Shown: positions 51,369-62,219 of the stretch, piece by piece | How the letters are laid out: every line of letters starts with the position of its first letter | Numbering within the stretch: the first letter of the stretch is position 1 | Origin: Musa acuminata AAA Group | Taxonomy: Eukaryota > Streptophyta > Magnoliopsida > Zingiberales > Musaceae | DNA length: 64,000 nucleotides | Assembly (NCBI RefSeq): GCF_036884655.1 | Contig: NC_088340.1 | Location: 7,213,501-7,277,500, forward strand | Direction: 5' to 3' | The notes under the pieces: model-generated | The model's input: the letters and a program-made list of their open reading frames with translations, nothing else | Databases searched by the model: none | Told to the model about the DNA's origin: nothing | Made by a program: the position numbers and the translations under genes

Positions 51369-53131
51369 TCATCTTGATTGTACATACTAAACTCAAGAAA
51401 ATCAAATATCATCCTGTGGATAACATCTTTTGTGGATTTAAACACCATCCTGTGTCGGATCATCAGTTTATCACCCAAGGGTACCTTTCTCACATGATGA
51501 TAGTATGTTATAAAGAAAATCTGATAACATATTTTCTCTGTAATTCTTCCTGCAAGCCTACTATCAAGTAACACTTATACCACCTCGTTGCTTCCGCCTT
51601 AGTGGACTTAAACGCCATCCCTTCATTGGTTTGACCTTCGTGTTCTGAAGGTTTACCACCCTTAGAATTCACAATGAGATATAAGCCTTTGTAGTTGAAT
51701 CAACAATTAATCTGCCTGATAATTAACATTCAAGCTTGGAATGTTAATTATCATTGTGGATTCCAAGGGTCATAAGCCTTCAGACCGACAAAGTGATAAC
51801 ATTTTGAATCCACTAAGTCAGAAGCAATGAGATAGTATAAGTAGTGCTCGTAGTAGCCTTATAGGAGGAATTATGGAGAAAATATGTTATCAAATGATTT
51901 TTTTTCTTTTAATAACATACTATCATCCTGTATCATCTTGTGAGAAATATACCCTTGAGTTGTAAACGTGTGATCCGTAGGACTATGAGTTCTGGTTTCA
52001 AAAAGAAAAAAGGTTAGACTTGAACTTGTTTAGCTTATGGTCATTCGGTGGACCGTCACATTCCTTGATTTGGGAGCATGGCATTAATTATGCTTTTATG
52101 TTTGTTAAATGTTCATCTGTTTTATCGGCATGAGATCTTTCTGATGATTAATCTGCCTGATAATTAACATTCAAGCTTCATGTTTCTACAGTAAGGTGTA
52201 TGCAAATTCCCCATTTTTTATAAGGGCAGAGGATGCAGGAGCCACTGAATCAAGGCATTTTCTTCCTCATTTTATATCATGCTTGCATTTTCCCCCATCA
52301 TTGAATGTTTTTCTTAAGTTTTCATAAACATGAACAGAATGAATGATAGAGATTCAGTTTCTAAAGGTTGTTCATTATTTTATCAGGAAAAGTTATGATG
52401 ACTATAAAGAAACCATCATTCCTCCAGGAAAGACACATGAGGTATATATACCTTGCCACTAATATTGTCTTATGCGGATTGTACCTAAGCATCTCTGTTT
52501 CTTTTTTTTAATGATAATTTGATGCTACAACTAATATTAAGGGTGTATTTAGTTTGTTTGGCTTAGTTATCCACTTATCCTCTTATATGAGACAATCTGA
52601 ACTGTTTGGTGTTTTTTATCACTTAAAAAGATCTGAACTGCATTTGATATTGTTGGTTCAGATTCTTGATCTAAATAAAAAGAAAGAGTTGATTGACATA
52701 TGATTGTCATGGCTGTTGTCAGCTACCATTGCCAAGAACCACTAATCAGTGAAAACAAAAAAGGAACAAAATCGAAGAATATTTTGTGGGAAATATCACA
52801 CAGATCAAAATCTAGTATCAACCACTCCTTTCACTAAAAATGAAAAATAATAAAAAGAAGTCTTAAGTGGATTTAACTTTTAAGAAAGGTGAATGGGTGT
52901 AACTTGTGCTAAGACGACGTAGCGGAAGTACCGAGTTGAAGGGAGAGAAGGCATAGCGATTGGAGATGTCAGAAGTACCACTATTGCATCAGCTTGGAGT
53001 TCAGAGATGGGGGTGTTTCTTGTCACTTTCATTTATTATCCTCTTCGGCCACCGACCTGATGTCAAGTGTCAACAATTTGCCCCTTTCCTTGTGCCAAAG
53101 CATGCTTGCTCTGGCACCTGTTTGGTCAAGG

Positions 53132-53173
<42 letters not shown>

Positions 53174-56100
53174 GGGCAGCGATGTAGGAGAGGAGTTAGA
53201 GAGGGAGGGGGGAGGCAGTGAGACAGTTGTGGGAGTAGTAGGGTGTCCTACTCGGGGCTCAAGGTAAGCAACTGGGGACAACTAAAAGGGTTTCATGGTC
53301 TGAATCATTGCTAATAGATCCAACATTAAATAGTATGAATCACATACAGTTTAGTTTGGTTTCTGTGGTTTTATTGCATAAAAAACTGAAACCGAATGAA
53401 AATTTTCAGTTTCTTAATCACAGAGCAGAAGCTCTATTAATCTACCTTGCTTCTAATTTGCAAAGAGACACCCTTGTTGCTGCTTTCAGCAATATCCTTA
53501 GATGTTGTAAGCTCCTGAACCATTAATTGTTTGGTGATTAAATTAAATTGTTCAGTAATTAGAGTCTAGCAGTAAGACTCTTGAAACTTAAGTTATATTA
53601 ATTAAACTAGTATTTAATTCAAGTTTTGCTGACATCTGTTTTCAAAGTTGGTGTGCAATGGTGCGTATAAAATTGAGTACGTTGTCTGTTATTGGTGCAG
53701 ATGCAGTATGGTGGGAGTATAACTATTCTTCTATAAGAATTTGTTTAGTTGCAAAACTGAATAATACTAATAATTGTTTTTCAGAATTGTATGAAAAGTT
53801 AACCTTGTCTGAATTTCTTTCTTCAGAAAACAAAAATAGAACTTCTCCTAAACATCATTCCTAAGCCTATTTGAGCTATCTTTTGAACAAGAAAGATTTT
53901 TTTTTGCATTCCAAACTCTAGAAGATGAAAAGGAAAAACATTTTCATTTTCTACAATTTGGACAACATATTCCTTTTCCATGGAAAAAGAATTAAGTGGA
54001 GAACAGTTATCCCTCATTTTCGTTGCAGTTGAATGGGCTCTAAAGGATTTCAGAAGTGTGGATTCTTAGTTTCTTTGTGAATATTGGTTTCATGATTCTT
54101 ATTGCATTATCTTTTTTTTTCACCAAGCCAGGCTTTCTTTTAGATACCGTAGTTAACCAATAAAGCTTCTTCTTTGAGTATGGTATGGCTGTGATGTGTG
54201 GATATTTCATGCTGGCATCCTTAAATTGTGATCTAGAAAAAAAAATGACTGTCTTATGTTGCAATATGGCAACTATCTAAATTTCCTGACATCTTTATTA
54301 TGAGAAAGTTAAGTTTTAAATTCCATTTCAAGTTGCAAGAATCTGGTGTTGCTTATTTTGCAGATCACATTAACAGTTGAATCTATAAATTCATATATTG
54401 CTTGGGATTTCTCACTCATCCAAGGGACCCTCAGCCACGTAAGTTCAGAAATTCCATTACTGAATTTTTAAAATATTTTTTGCCACATTTATTTTTTTCT
54501 CAGAAATTACTGGTCAGAAAAAAGATTTAAATGGTTGATTGCCAAAGCAGAGAGTTTATTATCTTACATTGAACTTCCATAGTATGTTGTATGTTGATTA
54601 TCTTAGACTCTTAGTTGAGCAGATATTTGAAAAATCATAAGATATGATGGTTGAACATAATTTGAGACCGTTCTGCATCTGGCTACAAACTATTTTATCT
54701 TCTTGTGTAAGCTTAAGGTCAAGGAGCCTTAAGATTCTTATAATATAAAGTTGTTGATGGTTGATCTAACATGGAATTTGATATTTTAAATATGACATCA
54801 AGATATTGAAATCCTTTTGGACCACAAAAAGAGTTTGAGATATCCTCTGCTTATGTGTCAACACATGCTCTGATTAACTGTTTAGCATAAATTAAATGCT
54901 TTGATATTGCTTATGGGTTGGATGCCAGAAATCTTGAATTTGGATTACATTCTTTCAGCGACTGGAAACTCTGGACATATCTTAAACATTGGGATTTGGT
55001 GATGTTGTTGGCTTCCGCTGTTTTTGCCATTTTGTCTCATATTTACTTAATGCATAGGAAGTTTACCTATGAGATGTATTATCTTTTGTCCTATTTATTT
55101 ATAAGTAGAGCATGTAATCATAAGGATGCAGGCCGCTCAATTTAAAGTCATACTTCCCATTAGATTGGTTCAGCAGAGGGACCAACCCAGTAATCTGGCT
55201 CTGAATATAAATTGTATGTGTTTTGTCATATTAAGAAAATTTTAAATTCCAGTCTGGCTAACAACAATTTTCAGTTAAGAGTTTATTTTTATTCCTGGAG
55301 TTAGTTTAACTTTTACCCATTTAGTTAGAAAGATTAGGCTATTACATGGGATAGGTGAGTTGAATATACTTTCCATGAGGTACTCACATAAGTAAGGATT
55401 GTCTTAGAAATTAAATTTTTTTGGTCAATTTCAATTTCTGTGCAAGCCTCAATTTAATCATACTTTAGGATCTTAGACATCTCTCTGAATGTCATCAGAC
55501 TAATTTCATATGCTGGGGATAGTGTATTTTGGCAAGTTGGTTACATTCTGCATGACCGCTCCTTTCTTGATGACCATTCATTATGTGTGTTTCCTTTCAA
55601 ATCATTTTTCATGTTTTACTAATGTACACAGACCATCTCCAGCACTGACAAGAAATTTTCTGTATATGTGCATAGCATTATGTTATTAATTGTCATCAGT
55701 TTTATGTGGCTCACAGAGCCTCTTGCTATTTACTGGAGGGACATCCCAGTTGGCACATGTTTGGACTAAAAAACTGCAGAGAGAATTTTTGAAATGAAGA
55801 TAAATTCTTACCGAAGCCTTCTTATTGAGGTTTTCCTGAGTTCTGTGTGACGACTTAACCCTATCTGGAGCCGGAAAACTTTACAAGTTGGAACAAGACA
55901 TATGTATACTTCTATCCCAGTACAGACTTTTTTCTTGCAATGTGGAAAAATATGCTAATAGCATCAAGATTTGCAATATATAATAATTCCTATCAAAAAC
56001 TTTGATTGGCTAAGATGTTTCTTCTCTTTATACTGGCTAAATGCATAGATGTTATCCAAACTGGATTTGACAAGTCAACTAATTACCTAACTAAATAGAC

Positions 56101-57128
56101 AGATACAAGACTGGTTAAACTTTTGCAAAGATTTTTGCTTAAATTGGAACACTTTCAGTTCTTTATACATAGTTCCTGTTGCAAAGATAATATCATATTG
56201 GAGGTTTCTTAAGCAATGGCTTATTTGCATGGACAGGACATTGGATTTCACGTGGAGTATGTTAACCCTTCTGGTGATGTTACGGTAAAGACTGCTTTAT
56301 TTCATGAAAATGATTGAACTTCAAGACAAGTTTTGCATGATCCACTTTATTCTCAGTATCACTGTTTTTTTGCTAAAAAACAGTCTTGCAACAGAATAGA
56401 TTTGTGTTCATTTTATGTTTTCATGTATTTCTTGTTTTAAGCATCTGATGACAGTTCCATTCTGCAGCTAATTTTACCATACCGGAGATATGTGTCTGAC
56501 CAAGTGAGTTAATGCTGTTGTCTGTCTGTTTGTTAGTAGATAACTCTGATTTGTTTGACTTCATAATCTCAAGTATACGCGTTCAATTTGTTTGTAGGGA
56601 AATTTCTGCACAATCCTGGCTGGATCGTACAAACTTAAATGGGACAATTCTTATTCAACATTTTCCAAAAAGTAAGAACTTTCTGCAACCTGACTTTGTA
56701 GATTATTATTCAACTTGATGGCTTTTATGCTTTGTTTCTGGGTTTTCTTTTTTAATTTGTGGGAGTTTTTTCTTTTGGTAGTATACAGTATACACTGTAT
56801 CTTAAAAAAGATTTCTGACAAAGGTACTCAATGTCTTTCAACAACATAGATATGTTGAAATGATGACTGATATCAATACTAAATGTGCTAACCACTGGAT
56901 AAAATAGATCTATGCAACTCTTAAAAAGCAAGTTGTCTCTGCTTGACACCATATATAGCGAGGTTAAGCCAGGGCCCAATGACTTGGTAACCTGGAATTT
57001 GATTTGGTTCTTCCAGTGTAGCTTCAAATTGTCTCAGCTGCTTTGAAATATGTTTACAGAGCTTGCGGTACAAGGTCGATGCCGTACCTCCGGTTGTCGA
57101 TACACCACAACCTATCGATGAACCCTAA
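45659..57128 (+). CDS. Conserved plant protein with C-terminal GOLD-like domain, unknown function
   Basis: Fifteen exons give 438 aa: 45659-45821, 47070-47197, 47382-47514, 49068-49224, 49319-49397, 49567-49607, 49733-49849, 49951-50031, 52192-52254, 52387-52441, 54364-54438, 56237-56284, 56468-56503, 56598-56671, 57062-57128. Residues 1-140 are mainly helical and charged (LSEDVSRLTAELRELSDGL). A basic Arg/Gln-rich helix follows (RGSLIRQQRERSERNRQAEV), then a partly hydrophobic helix (MVLNIRLFLLLTWGRFEEK). From about 300 a beta-rich domain resembles GOLD domains of Sec14/patellin and p24 proteins: ITLTVESINSYIAWDFSL, DIGFHVEYVNPSG, LPYRRYVSDQG, AGSYKLKWDNSYS. By analogy it may act in membrane trafficking; this is inference. 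An in-frame upstream ATG at 45605 could add 18 residues. Intron 9 appears to have a GC donor (AAG/GCATTT). Several introns are long (up to 2.2 kb). Confidence 0.85.
51139..51182. repeat. (TA)n microsatellite
   Basis: About 44 bp of TA within the interrupted left arm of the fold-back. Confidence 0.97.
51322..51367. repeat. (TA)n microsatellite
   Basis: A second TA tract of about 46 bp in the same insertion, about 140 bp from the first. Confidence 0.97.
51706..51737 (+). repeat. 32-bp direct repeat, copy in the fold-back loop
   Basis: Identical over 32 bp to 52147-52178. It sits at the centre of the fold-back, at the end of the left arm. Confidence 0.95.
52147..52178 (+). repeat. 32-bp direct repeat, copy next to the exon 9 acceptor
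   Basis: Identical to 51706-51737. It ends 13 bp before exon 9 starts at 52192. Confidence 0.95.
53135..53170. repeat. (GA)n microsatellite in GOLD gene intron 10
   Basis: About 36 bp of GA, followed by a purine-rich G/A stretch to about 53235, in a locally GC-richer patch of the intron. Confidence 0.95.
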
Positions 57129-57134
57129 TCGAGA

Positions 57135-57950
57135 GACCTTACCGGCTAGGTATATGCCCTTGTGACATACTAATAACAATTCTTTTGCATCATCTCTTTG
57201 TATTTAGGGTCTGGATCAGACTCCTCCAATCACCGACCTCAGGGTCTATTTGTTCTTGCTTTACCCATGTCAGACAAATAGCTAGTCTTTGTGATTGTAA
57301 TGTACACAGCACATGCATTTGAAACATTATATTTGCCTACTGTTGAATCTGTTCTGGCATGCATGCTTTGGCTGAAACCACCGCTATTTGGCACACAGGC
57401 TTTTAATCTGATACTTGTGATCTTGTTCACTCTGTATCTTTCTGTTGGTGTTATAAGTTAGGCTTGGCATAGCTTCGGTCATTGAATTCTCCGACATTTC
57501 ATGGAAGTGATAGAATATGATTCTTACATTATATATAATCGCTGCTTAATCCTAACCTATTCTGAAACATGAAAATAATATCTCTATATGTAAGAATGAT
57601 ATCATTTAAATGCATATTGGAAAACATGACATTCTTTCAAAAATTGATGATTTAAAAATAATAAAAATAAAAATAAAATTCATAGTGAAATATAGAACCC
57701 ATTTGAAGAAAATGTGGGAAATAAATGATTGGTGAGGGTTTGCAAATTTGCAATACCATCGTTACAGCCAGCCTATAGATGCCAAAATAAAAAGAAAAAA
57801 CTTCACTCAAATAAAAATTAATGCAAATCCCTTTAAATGGCCTCTTACTTCCTCTCTTTATTCTTGCTTCTCTATTTGTCTCCACCTACGCCCTTATATT
57901 GAGTTCCAACTATCTTCTCAGGACTGGAGGCGGCGGCAATGGCGAGCAGC
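57135..57950. other. Convergent 3' ends of the GOLD and SKU5-like genes
   Basis: About 830 bp of AT-rich sequence that must carry both 3'UTRs. No gene between them. Confidence 0.6.
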
Positions 57951-57957
57951 CTTGCGC

Positions 57958-59822
57958 TTAGATGTAGGACGGCGGCCTGGGGAGCTTGGCGACGGCGCCG
58001 CAGAGCAGCGCGTTGTCCGGCATGTTGGACTCATCTCTCAGCGACCTCTCTGGCGACACCACGCTGATGTAGAGCTGCTGCCCCAAGTAGCGCCGCTCCC
58101 ACAGCTCCGACCGCAGGTTCCACATCCCCGCGTTATCGAACGTCAGCAAGATCGCCGACCACGACCGCTGGTACACCTGGATCGTGTGCCGGCTCACCGC
58201 GTCTGCGAGATTGTAGCTCTTCCGGCTCTCCGGCGTCCACTTCCCATGCCCCATCCTGCACCCAGTCATCAACTACAATAAGCTCTGATCCAATTGGCGT
58301 TTTGGAATCAGCAGGTGGTTGCTCACCCGGCGGCGAAGAAGGAGTAGCCATCCAAATGGTAGGCTTGCATGCTTCTGTCGGGGTTTTCGAAGACGATCTC
58401 GATGAACGTCCGGTAGGTGGCGTTGACAACGTTGGGGACGATCTTGATGGGGGCGTCGGACGCCGCCGGCTCGTCGGCGATGGTGTCGTACTTGAACACC
58501 TTGTCGGCAATGCCGTAGTATTCTGCGAGCTTGAGCGGCGTGGCGGCGTCCGAGTGTGACACGGCGTTGAGCGCGTAGCGCCGCTTCCCGTCGACGAGCC
58601 CGACCGAGTTGACGAGCTTGATGGTGCGGGTGATGTTGATGTTACCGTAGTGGTAGGATCCCTGCGGGTTGGGGCGAGCGGCGCTGGCGGTGAGGTTCAA
58701 CCGGAAAGACCGCCACTGATTGAACGACCACGCCCAGCCGGAGGGCGCCGCCGGGAGGTCCGGGGACGGCGGAGTGTTGGAGCCGGCATACCGGATCACG
58801 CCGGTCGCGGACAGGGCGTACTTGGTGAAGCGAGAGGAGGCCACCATGTAGTAGTCCCGCGGCTCCTGGTTGGCGGTGACGAGCACCGACAAGCACTGCC
58901 CGACGTGCACGTCGAGGGAGTCGTACACGTTCTGCACCGTGTGGGAGCCGTCCATCTCGACGAGCTTCATTGCGTGGGATTGAATGCGGAAGTTGAGTGA
59001 CACCTTCATGCCGACGTTGCAGACGCGGTAGCGGTAGGTCTTCCCGGACTTCATGGTGAAGAGCGGGGGATCGTCCTTGCCGGTGGAGTCCTTACCGGGG
59101 CGGCCATTGATGAGGATGCCGGAGGGACGGCCGATGGTGCGGCCGGCGTCAAGGAGCCTGGCGAGGTTTTTGTGGCTCTTGGTGTACCAATCACCGATGA
59201 GGGCGGTATAGTCGTCAGCGGGGTCTGCGAAAGGGACGGGGATGAGGAGGCGGCTGTTGACCCGTAGGCCGCCGAAGCCGCCGGCGGCCCGGTGCATGTC
59301 GAGGGCGGGGAAGTAGACGAAACTGCCTATCTGGTCCTTGACCTGGAAATGGTAGGTGAAGTTTTGGCCCGGAGGGATGGGGCAATTGGTGCCCGCTGTG
59401 CCGTCCACCCACGAGTTCTTTCTCTGTTGAATCCCGTTCCTGCCATACGTAAACCACTCATATGAGAAGAAGATGAACATGACATACTATATATATATAT
59501 AAAGCATGCATGGAAGATGCAGTGGGGGTGCAAACCAGGTGAAGAGGAAGGGCTCATCGAGGTGGTTGAAGACGTTGACGACGATGTTGTTGTTGGTGGT
59601 GGAGTTGATGTTGGGGCCGGGGAACTCCCCATTGATCAGAATCGCCTGCTGCGGGACGCCAAGGGGGGAGACGGTGCCGTAGGTCACGTTCCACGTGAAG
59701 TAGAGATAGGGATCCTCGGCCCCTACCGCCGGAATGCGGTGGAGGAGGAGGAGAAGGGATGGAAACAGATGGAAGAACGCCGTCGCCCACGCCACCTGGG
59801 CCCCTTCCCTTCCTCTCCTCAT
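57958..59822 (-). CDS. SKU5-similar multicopper-oxidase-like protein (L-ascorbate oxidase homologue)
   Basis: Minus-strand exons 59536-59822, 58327-59439 and 57958-58255 give 565 aa, the usual family length. Introns are 96 and 71 bp with GT-AG borders. An N-terminal hydrophobic signal (FFHLFPSLLLLLHRIPAVGA) targets the secretory path. Three cupredoxin domains follow: FTWNVTYGTVSPLGVPQQ, FTWNGIQQRKNSWVDG, GSFVYFPALDMHRAAGGFGG, DYTALIGDWYTKSH, TYRYRVCNVGMKVSLNFRIQ, NPQGSYHYGNINITRT, AYHLDGYSFFAAG and AILLTFDNAGMWNLRSE. The His clusters of true laccases and ascorbate oxidases (HWHG, HSH, HPxHLHG, HCHxxxH) are replaced, so oxidase activity is unlikely. SKU5/SKS proteins are secreted or wall-associated and act in directional growth, root or pollen-tube development. 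There is no hydrophobic C-terminal tail, hence no sign of a GPI anchor. Very high GC3 and CpG content contrast with neighbouring DNA. Confidence 0.95.
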
Positions 59823-59891
59823 CCTTCAAGAGCGCAACGGGACGTCACGGGGCCGTCGTCGGAGCTGTAGCAAACCCTTGCCATGGCTTGG

Positions 59892-59898
59892 ATTTATA
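59892..59898 (-). promoter_or_regulatory. TATA box of the SKU5-like gene
   Basis: On the minus strand TATAAAT (within CCTATAAATCC) lies about 70 bp upstream of the ATG at 59822. That spacing suits a start site near 59865 and a leader of about 40 bases. Confidence 0.65.
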
Positions 59899-60066
59899 GG
59901 CTTCCGTGACATATGATCTGGGGCACGGCGCCCGTTCAGAGGCGGCCTCTGCTCTCCTTCACTCGTTCTCCGCGCTTGCCGTGTGGAGGAGCAACAGCGG
60001 CAGCACCGCGAGGAGGGAAGAGAAGCGGGGATACGAATGGCCATGTTTAGACACCAGTAGATCCAT

Positions 60067-60086
60067 AGAGAGAGAGAGAGAGAGAG
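60067..60086. repeat. Short (GA)n tract upstream of the SKU5-like gene
   Basis: About 20 bp of GA (CT on the gene's strand), some 170 bp upstream of its TATA box. CT-rich tracts are common in plant promoters. Confidence 0.85.
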
Positions 60087-60508
60087 CAAAGGTAGGGTAA
60101 AAAATGGTTGACCAAATAATAGGGATGACATCACTCATATCATGATCAGGTCAAACCGAAACGATTGGTTTGAGATGACTCATTAGGCTTACGAGTGGAG
60201 AGCCGAAGTTTAAGATGGAGATCTTTTTTGAGTCACCCACATGATTGGATCTAAATTTTGTTGCTATTCCATGACTTGGGTCTGTTTTGACCTCATCTAA
60301 TCTAACCCATTAGTATATGAGTTGATAGTTCATTCGGATCAACCTTATATGTATACACATTTCCCTCTAAAACTTTAAAATCTTATTTGTGTGTTACTTG
60401 AGAAACTTTAATTTACATTGACATCCTTTTTCGGATAATTTAGACATTTTATATTTTTATTTTAAATTAATTAATTTAAACGATGGTTCACTTGAATTTT
60501 CTGAAGTA

Positions 60509-60510
<2 letters not shown>

Positions 60511-60602
<92 letters not shown>
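60511..60602. repeat. Long (TA)n microsatellite
   Basis: About 92 bp of uninterrupted AT/TA, the longest simple repeat in the window. Its true length may be misjudged in the assembly. Confidence 0.97.
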
Positions 60603-60604
<2 letters not shown>

Positions 60605-60609
60605 CTTTT

Positions 60610-61490
60610 TGTATATTGTGTATGGACTTCTTATTATCTCCTCTCAACCCAGCCAATAGGCCTAAAAATTAAATCTAATTTATCTCAATCGGTCCATACC
60701 GATCGAAAATTAACAACGGCCCGAGGGGATATGACTATATTTAAACTAAAATGATGCCAAATTACCGGTTTTAAATTGTAAATTATTGTCCCGGAGACAA
60801 TTTATATATTGAGAACTTGATTTTGTCATATGTAGTCTTTGGACAAAGCAATTTTATTTTCATGGAAACATTTTACAAGTTGAGAGTTGGTCATGTTACA
60901 TTGATCATAGCTCCTCATTCTTTTCTTTGATCTTTACATGACATGCAGCTCTATTATCAAAAAATGAAGTCCAATTCATATAAAGCAGTATGATCAGGTA
61001 ATGCCCAAATTGACAAGTGAAAAAAGAACACAAACAAATTATAGAAGATGATATGTTCTAGGTTATGAAATCTCAAACAAATTCACTTGTTGCAAGTCAT
61101 AGGTTTGGTCAAATCTCATCTTCGTCACTTATATCATGTAAGTATAATCCACCTATGTTTTGACAACTAATCAAATATATTTTCCTTGTGCTTCTGCTTT
61201 CCTTAATCAGTTATCATCAATGTGCAGTTCATGGATGATATAAGTGGGTTTTTGTTGACTTTGGTCGTAATGCCACAGCAGAAGATCTTCTGAAGCATCT
61301 TCTTCTCCCAGATGATCATTCAAGAACAACATCTCTCTTTCAGAACAGGAACAAAGAAGAGTGATTAGAACTGTGCCTTTTAGAACTTTTTCTTCTCACC
61401 ACACAAGTTGCAACCCCTTGAAAACTACATGATTCCTTCAACAGCTTCCACAGCATGTCGAAAGGAAGCCATATCTATCCATAACTTCCA
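60610..61490. other. Intergenic DNA
   Basis: AT-rich, no gene recognised. Confidence 0.5.
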
Positions 61491-61499
61491 CATTTTCCC

Positions 61500-61631
61500 T
61501 CAGATCTTGACATCATTATCAACTTCATTCAATTCCATTGCCCTTTCATATTCTTCCAAGATGCCTTTTGGATCGATCAAAGAGGCCACAGTCTCCATCA
61601 GCTCCCTCATCTTTATCTCCATGTGCGCCAT
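61500..61631 (-). CDS. Possible 43-residue small protein, weak support
   Basis: A minus-strand frame from the ATG at 61631 to TGA at 61500-61502 encodes a charged, helix-favouring peptide (MAHMEIKMRELMETVASLID ... ILEEYERAMELNE ...). Just upstream on the same strand is a donor-like AAAG/GTAAGA, so this could also be exonic or intronic DNA of an unseen transcript. No family is recognised. It may be chance. Confidence 0.22.
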   Translation of the reverse strand: MAHMEIKMRELMETVASLIDPKGILEEYERAMELNEVDNDVKI

Positions 61632-61832
61632 GTGGAAGTCTTACCTTTACAGGTGTCACACTCCATATGTGACCACATGTTCCCAATCAAGCAGATGATG
61701 TGGGAGAAGATGCAAAAGAAGTGATGCACACTTAAACAGTGTCACATTTCGGTAGAGTTAGTGCAGAGATCCATGTGTTTAGCCCTTGTAGCTGGAGAAG
61801 TCATTGCAGTAATAAGGGTGGGGGATGGTCTA

Positions 61833-61918
61833 AAGTATTGTCCATGGTGGGGTTTGATGGCGGTGTGGTGGTCTAAAGTTCAAAGCATTTGCTCAAGTAT
61901 TGTCCATGGTGGGGTTTG
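61833..61918. repeat. Direct repeat of about 27 bp
   Basis: AAGTATTGTCCATGGTGGGG followed by TTTG and GATG occurs at about 61833 and again at about 61892. GGTCTAAAGT also occurs twice between and before the copies. Confidence 0.85.
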
Positions 61919-61963
61919 GATGTTGATGATACCCTTTAACTTGAAGCATTGCAGAAAGAAGCA

Positions 61964-62215
61964 GTTTGTGGCTCCTAAAAGAAGATGATTAGCCTCCTTC
62001 TGAAGTCTTTCATGCAAGCCAAATGTTGCACTCATTTTGAGCATTACATAAAAGTAGGTGTTTACAGTCAAAAAGTTCCACTAGATTTGAGCATAGAGGT
62101 AGATTATGGCTCTCAAAACAGGTGATTAGCTTCTTTCTGTAGAGTACGACACAAGTCAAAAGTTGCATGAACATTGATCATAGATCTTGGCTCTTAAAAG
62201 TAGGTGATCAGATTC
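61964..62215. repeat. Degenerate tandem repeat, about two and a half units
   Basis: TGGCTCCTAAAAGAAGATGATTAG near 61968, TGGCTCTCAAAACAGGTGATTAGC near 62107 and TGGCTCTTAAAAGTAGGTGATCAG near 62189 begin related blocks. The first two continue with CTTTCTGAAG/CTTTCTGTAG, CAAGCCAAATGTTGCA/CAAGTCAAAAGTTGCA and a GAGCAT/GATCAT segment. Confidence 0.7.
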
Positions 62216-62219
62216 ATTA

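Larger units (their letters stand above)
50779..52083. mobile_element. Fold-back element with long inverted arms in intron 8 of the GOLD gene
   Basis: The left end, about 50779-50883 (CCCAAATCAAGGAACGTGAC ... CTAAACAAGTTTTAAGTC), is repeated inverted at about 51986-52083. A longer inner arm, about 51445-51733, is inverted at about 51736-51985; both share the GATGATAGTATGTTAT and GATAACATATTTTCTC blocks. The arms meet at a palindrome around 51721-51750 (TTAACATTC / GAATGTTAA about AAGCTTG). The left arm is interrupted by about 560 bp holding two TA tracts. TTAATT flanks the element on both sides (50773-50778, 52084-52089) as a candidate target duplication. No transposase frame is present, so it is non-autonomous. 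The arms are roughly 75-85% alike by eye. Confidence 0.8.

Noticed and set aside
57748..58281. 177-codon plus-strand frame over the 3' end of the SKU5-like gene
   Set aside because: Antisense shadow of exon 3 of the high-GC SKU5-like gene.
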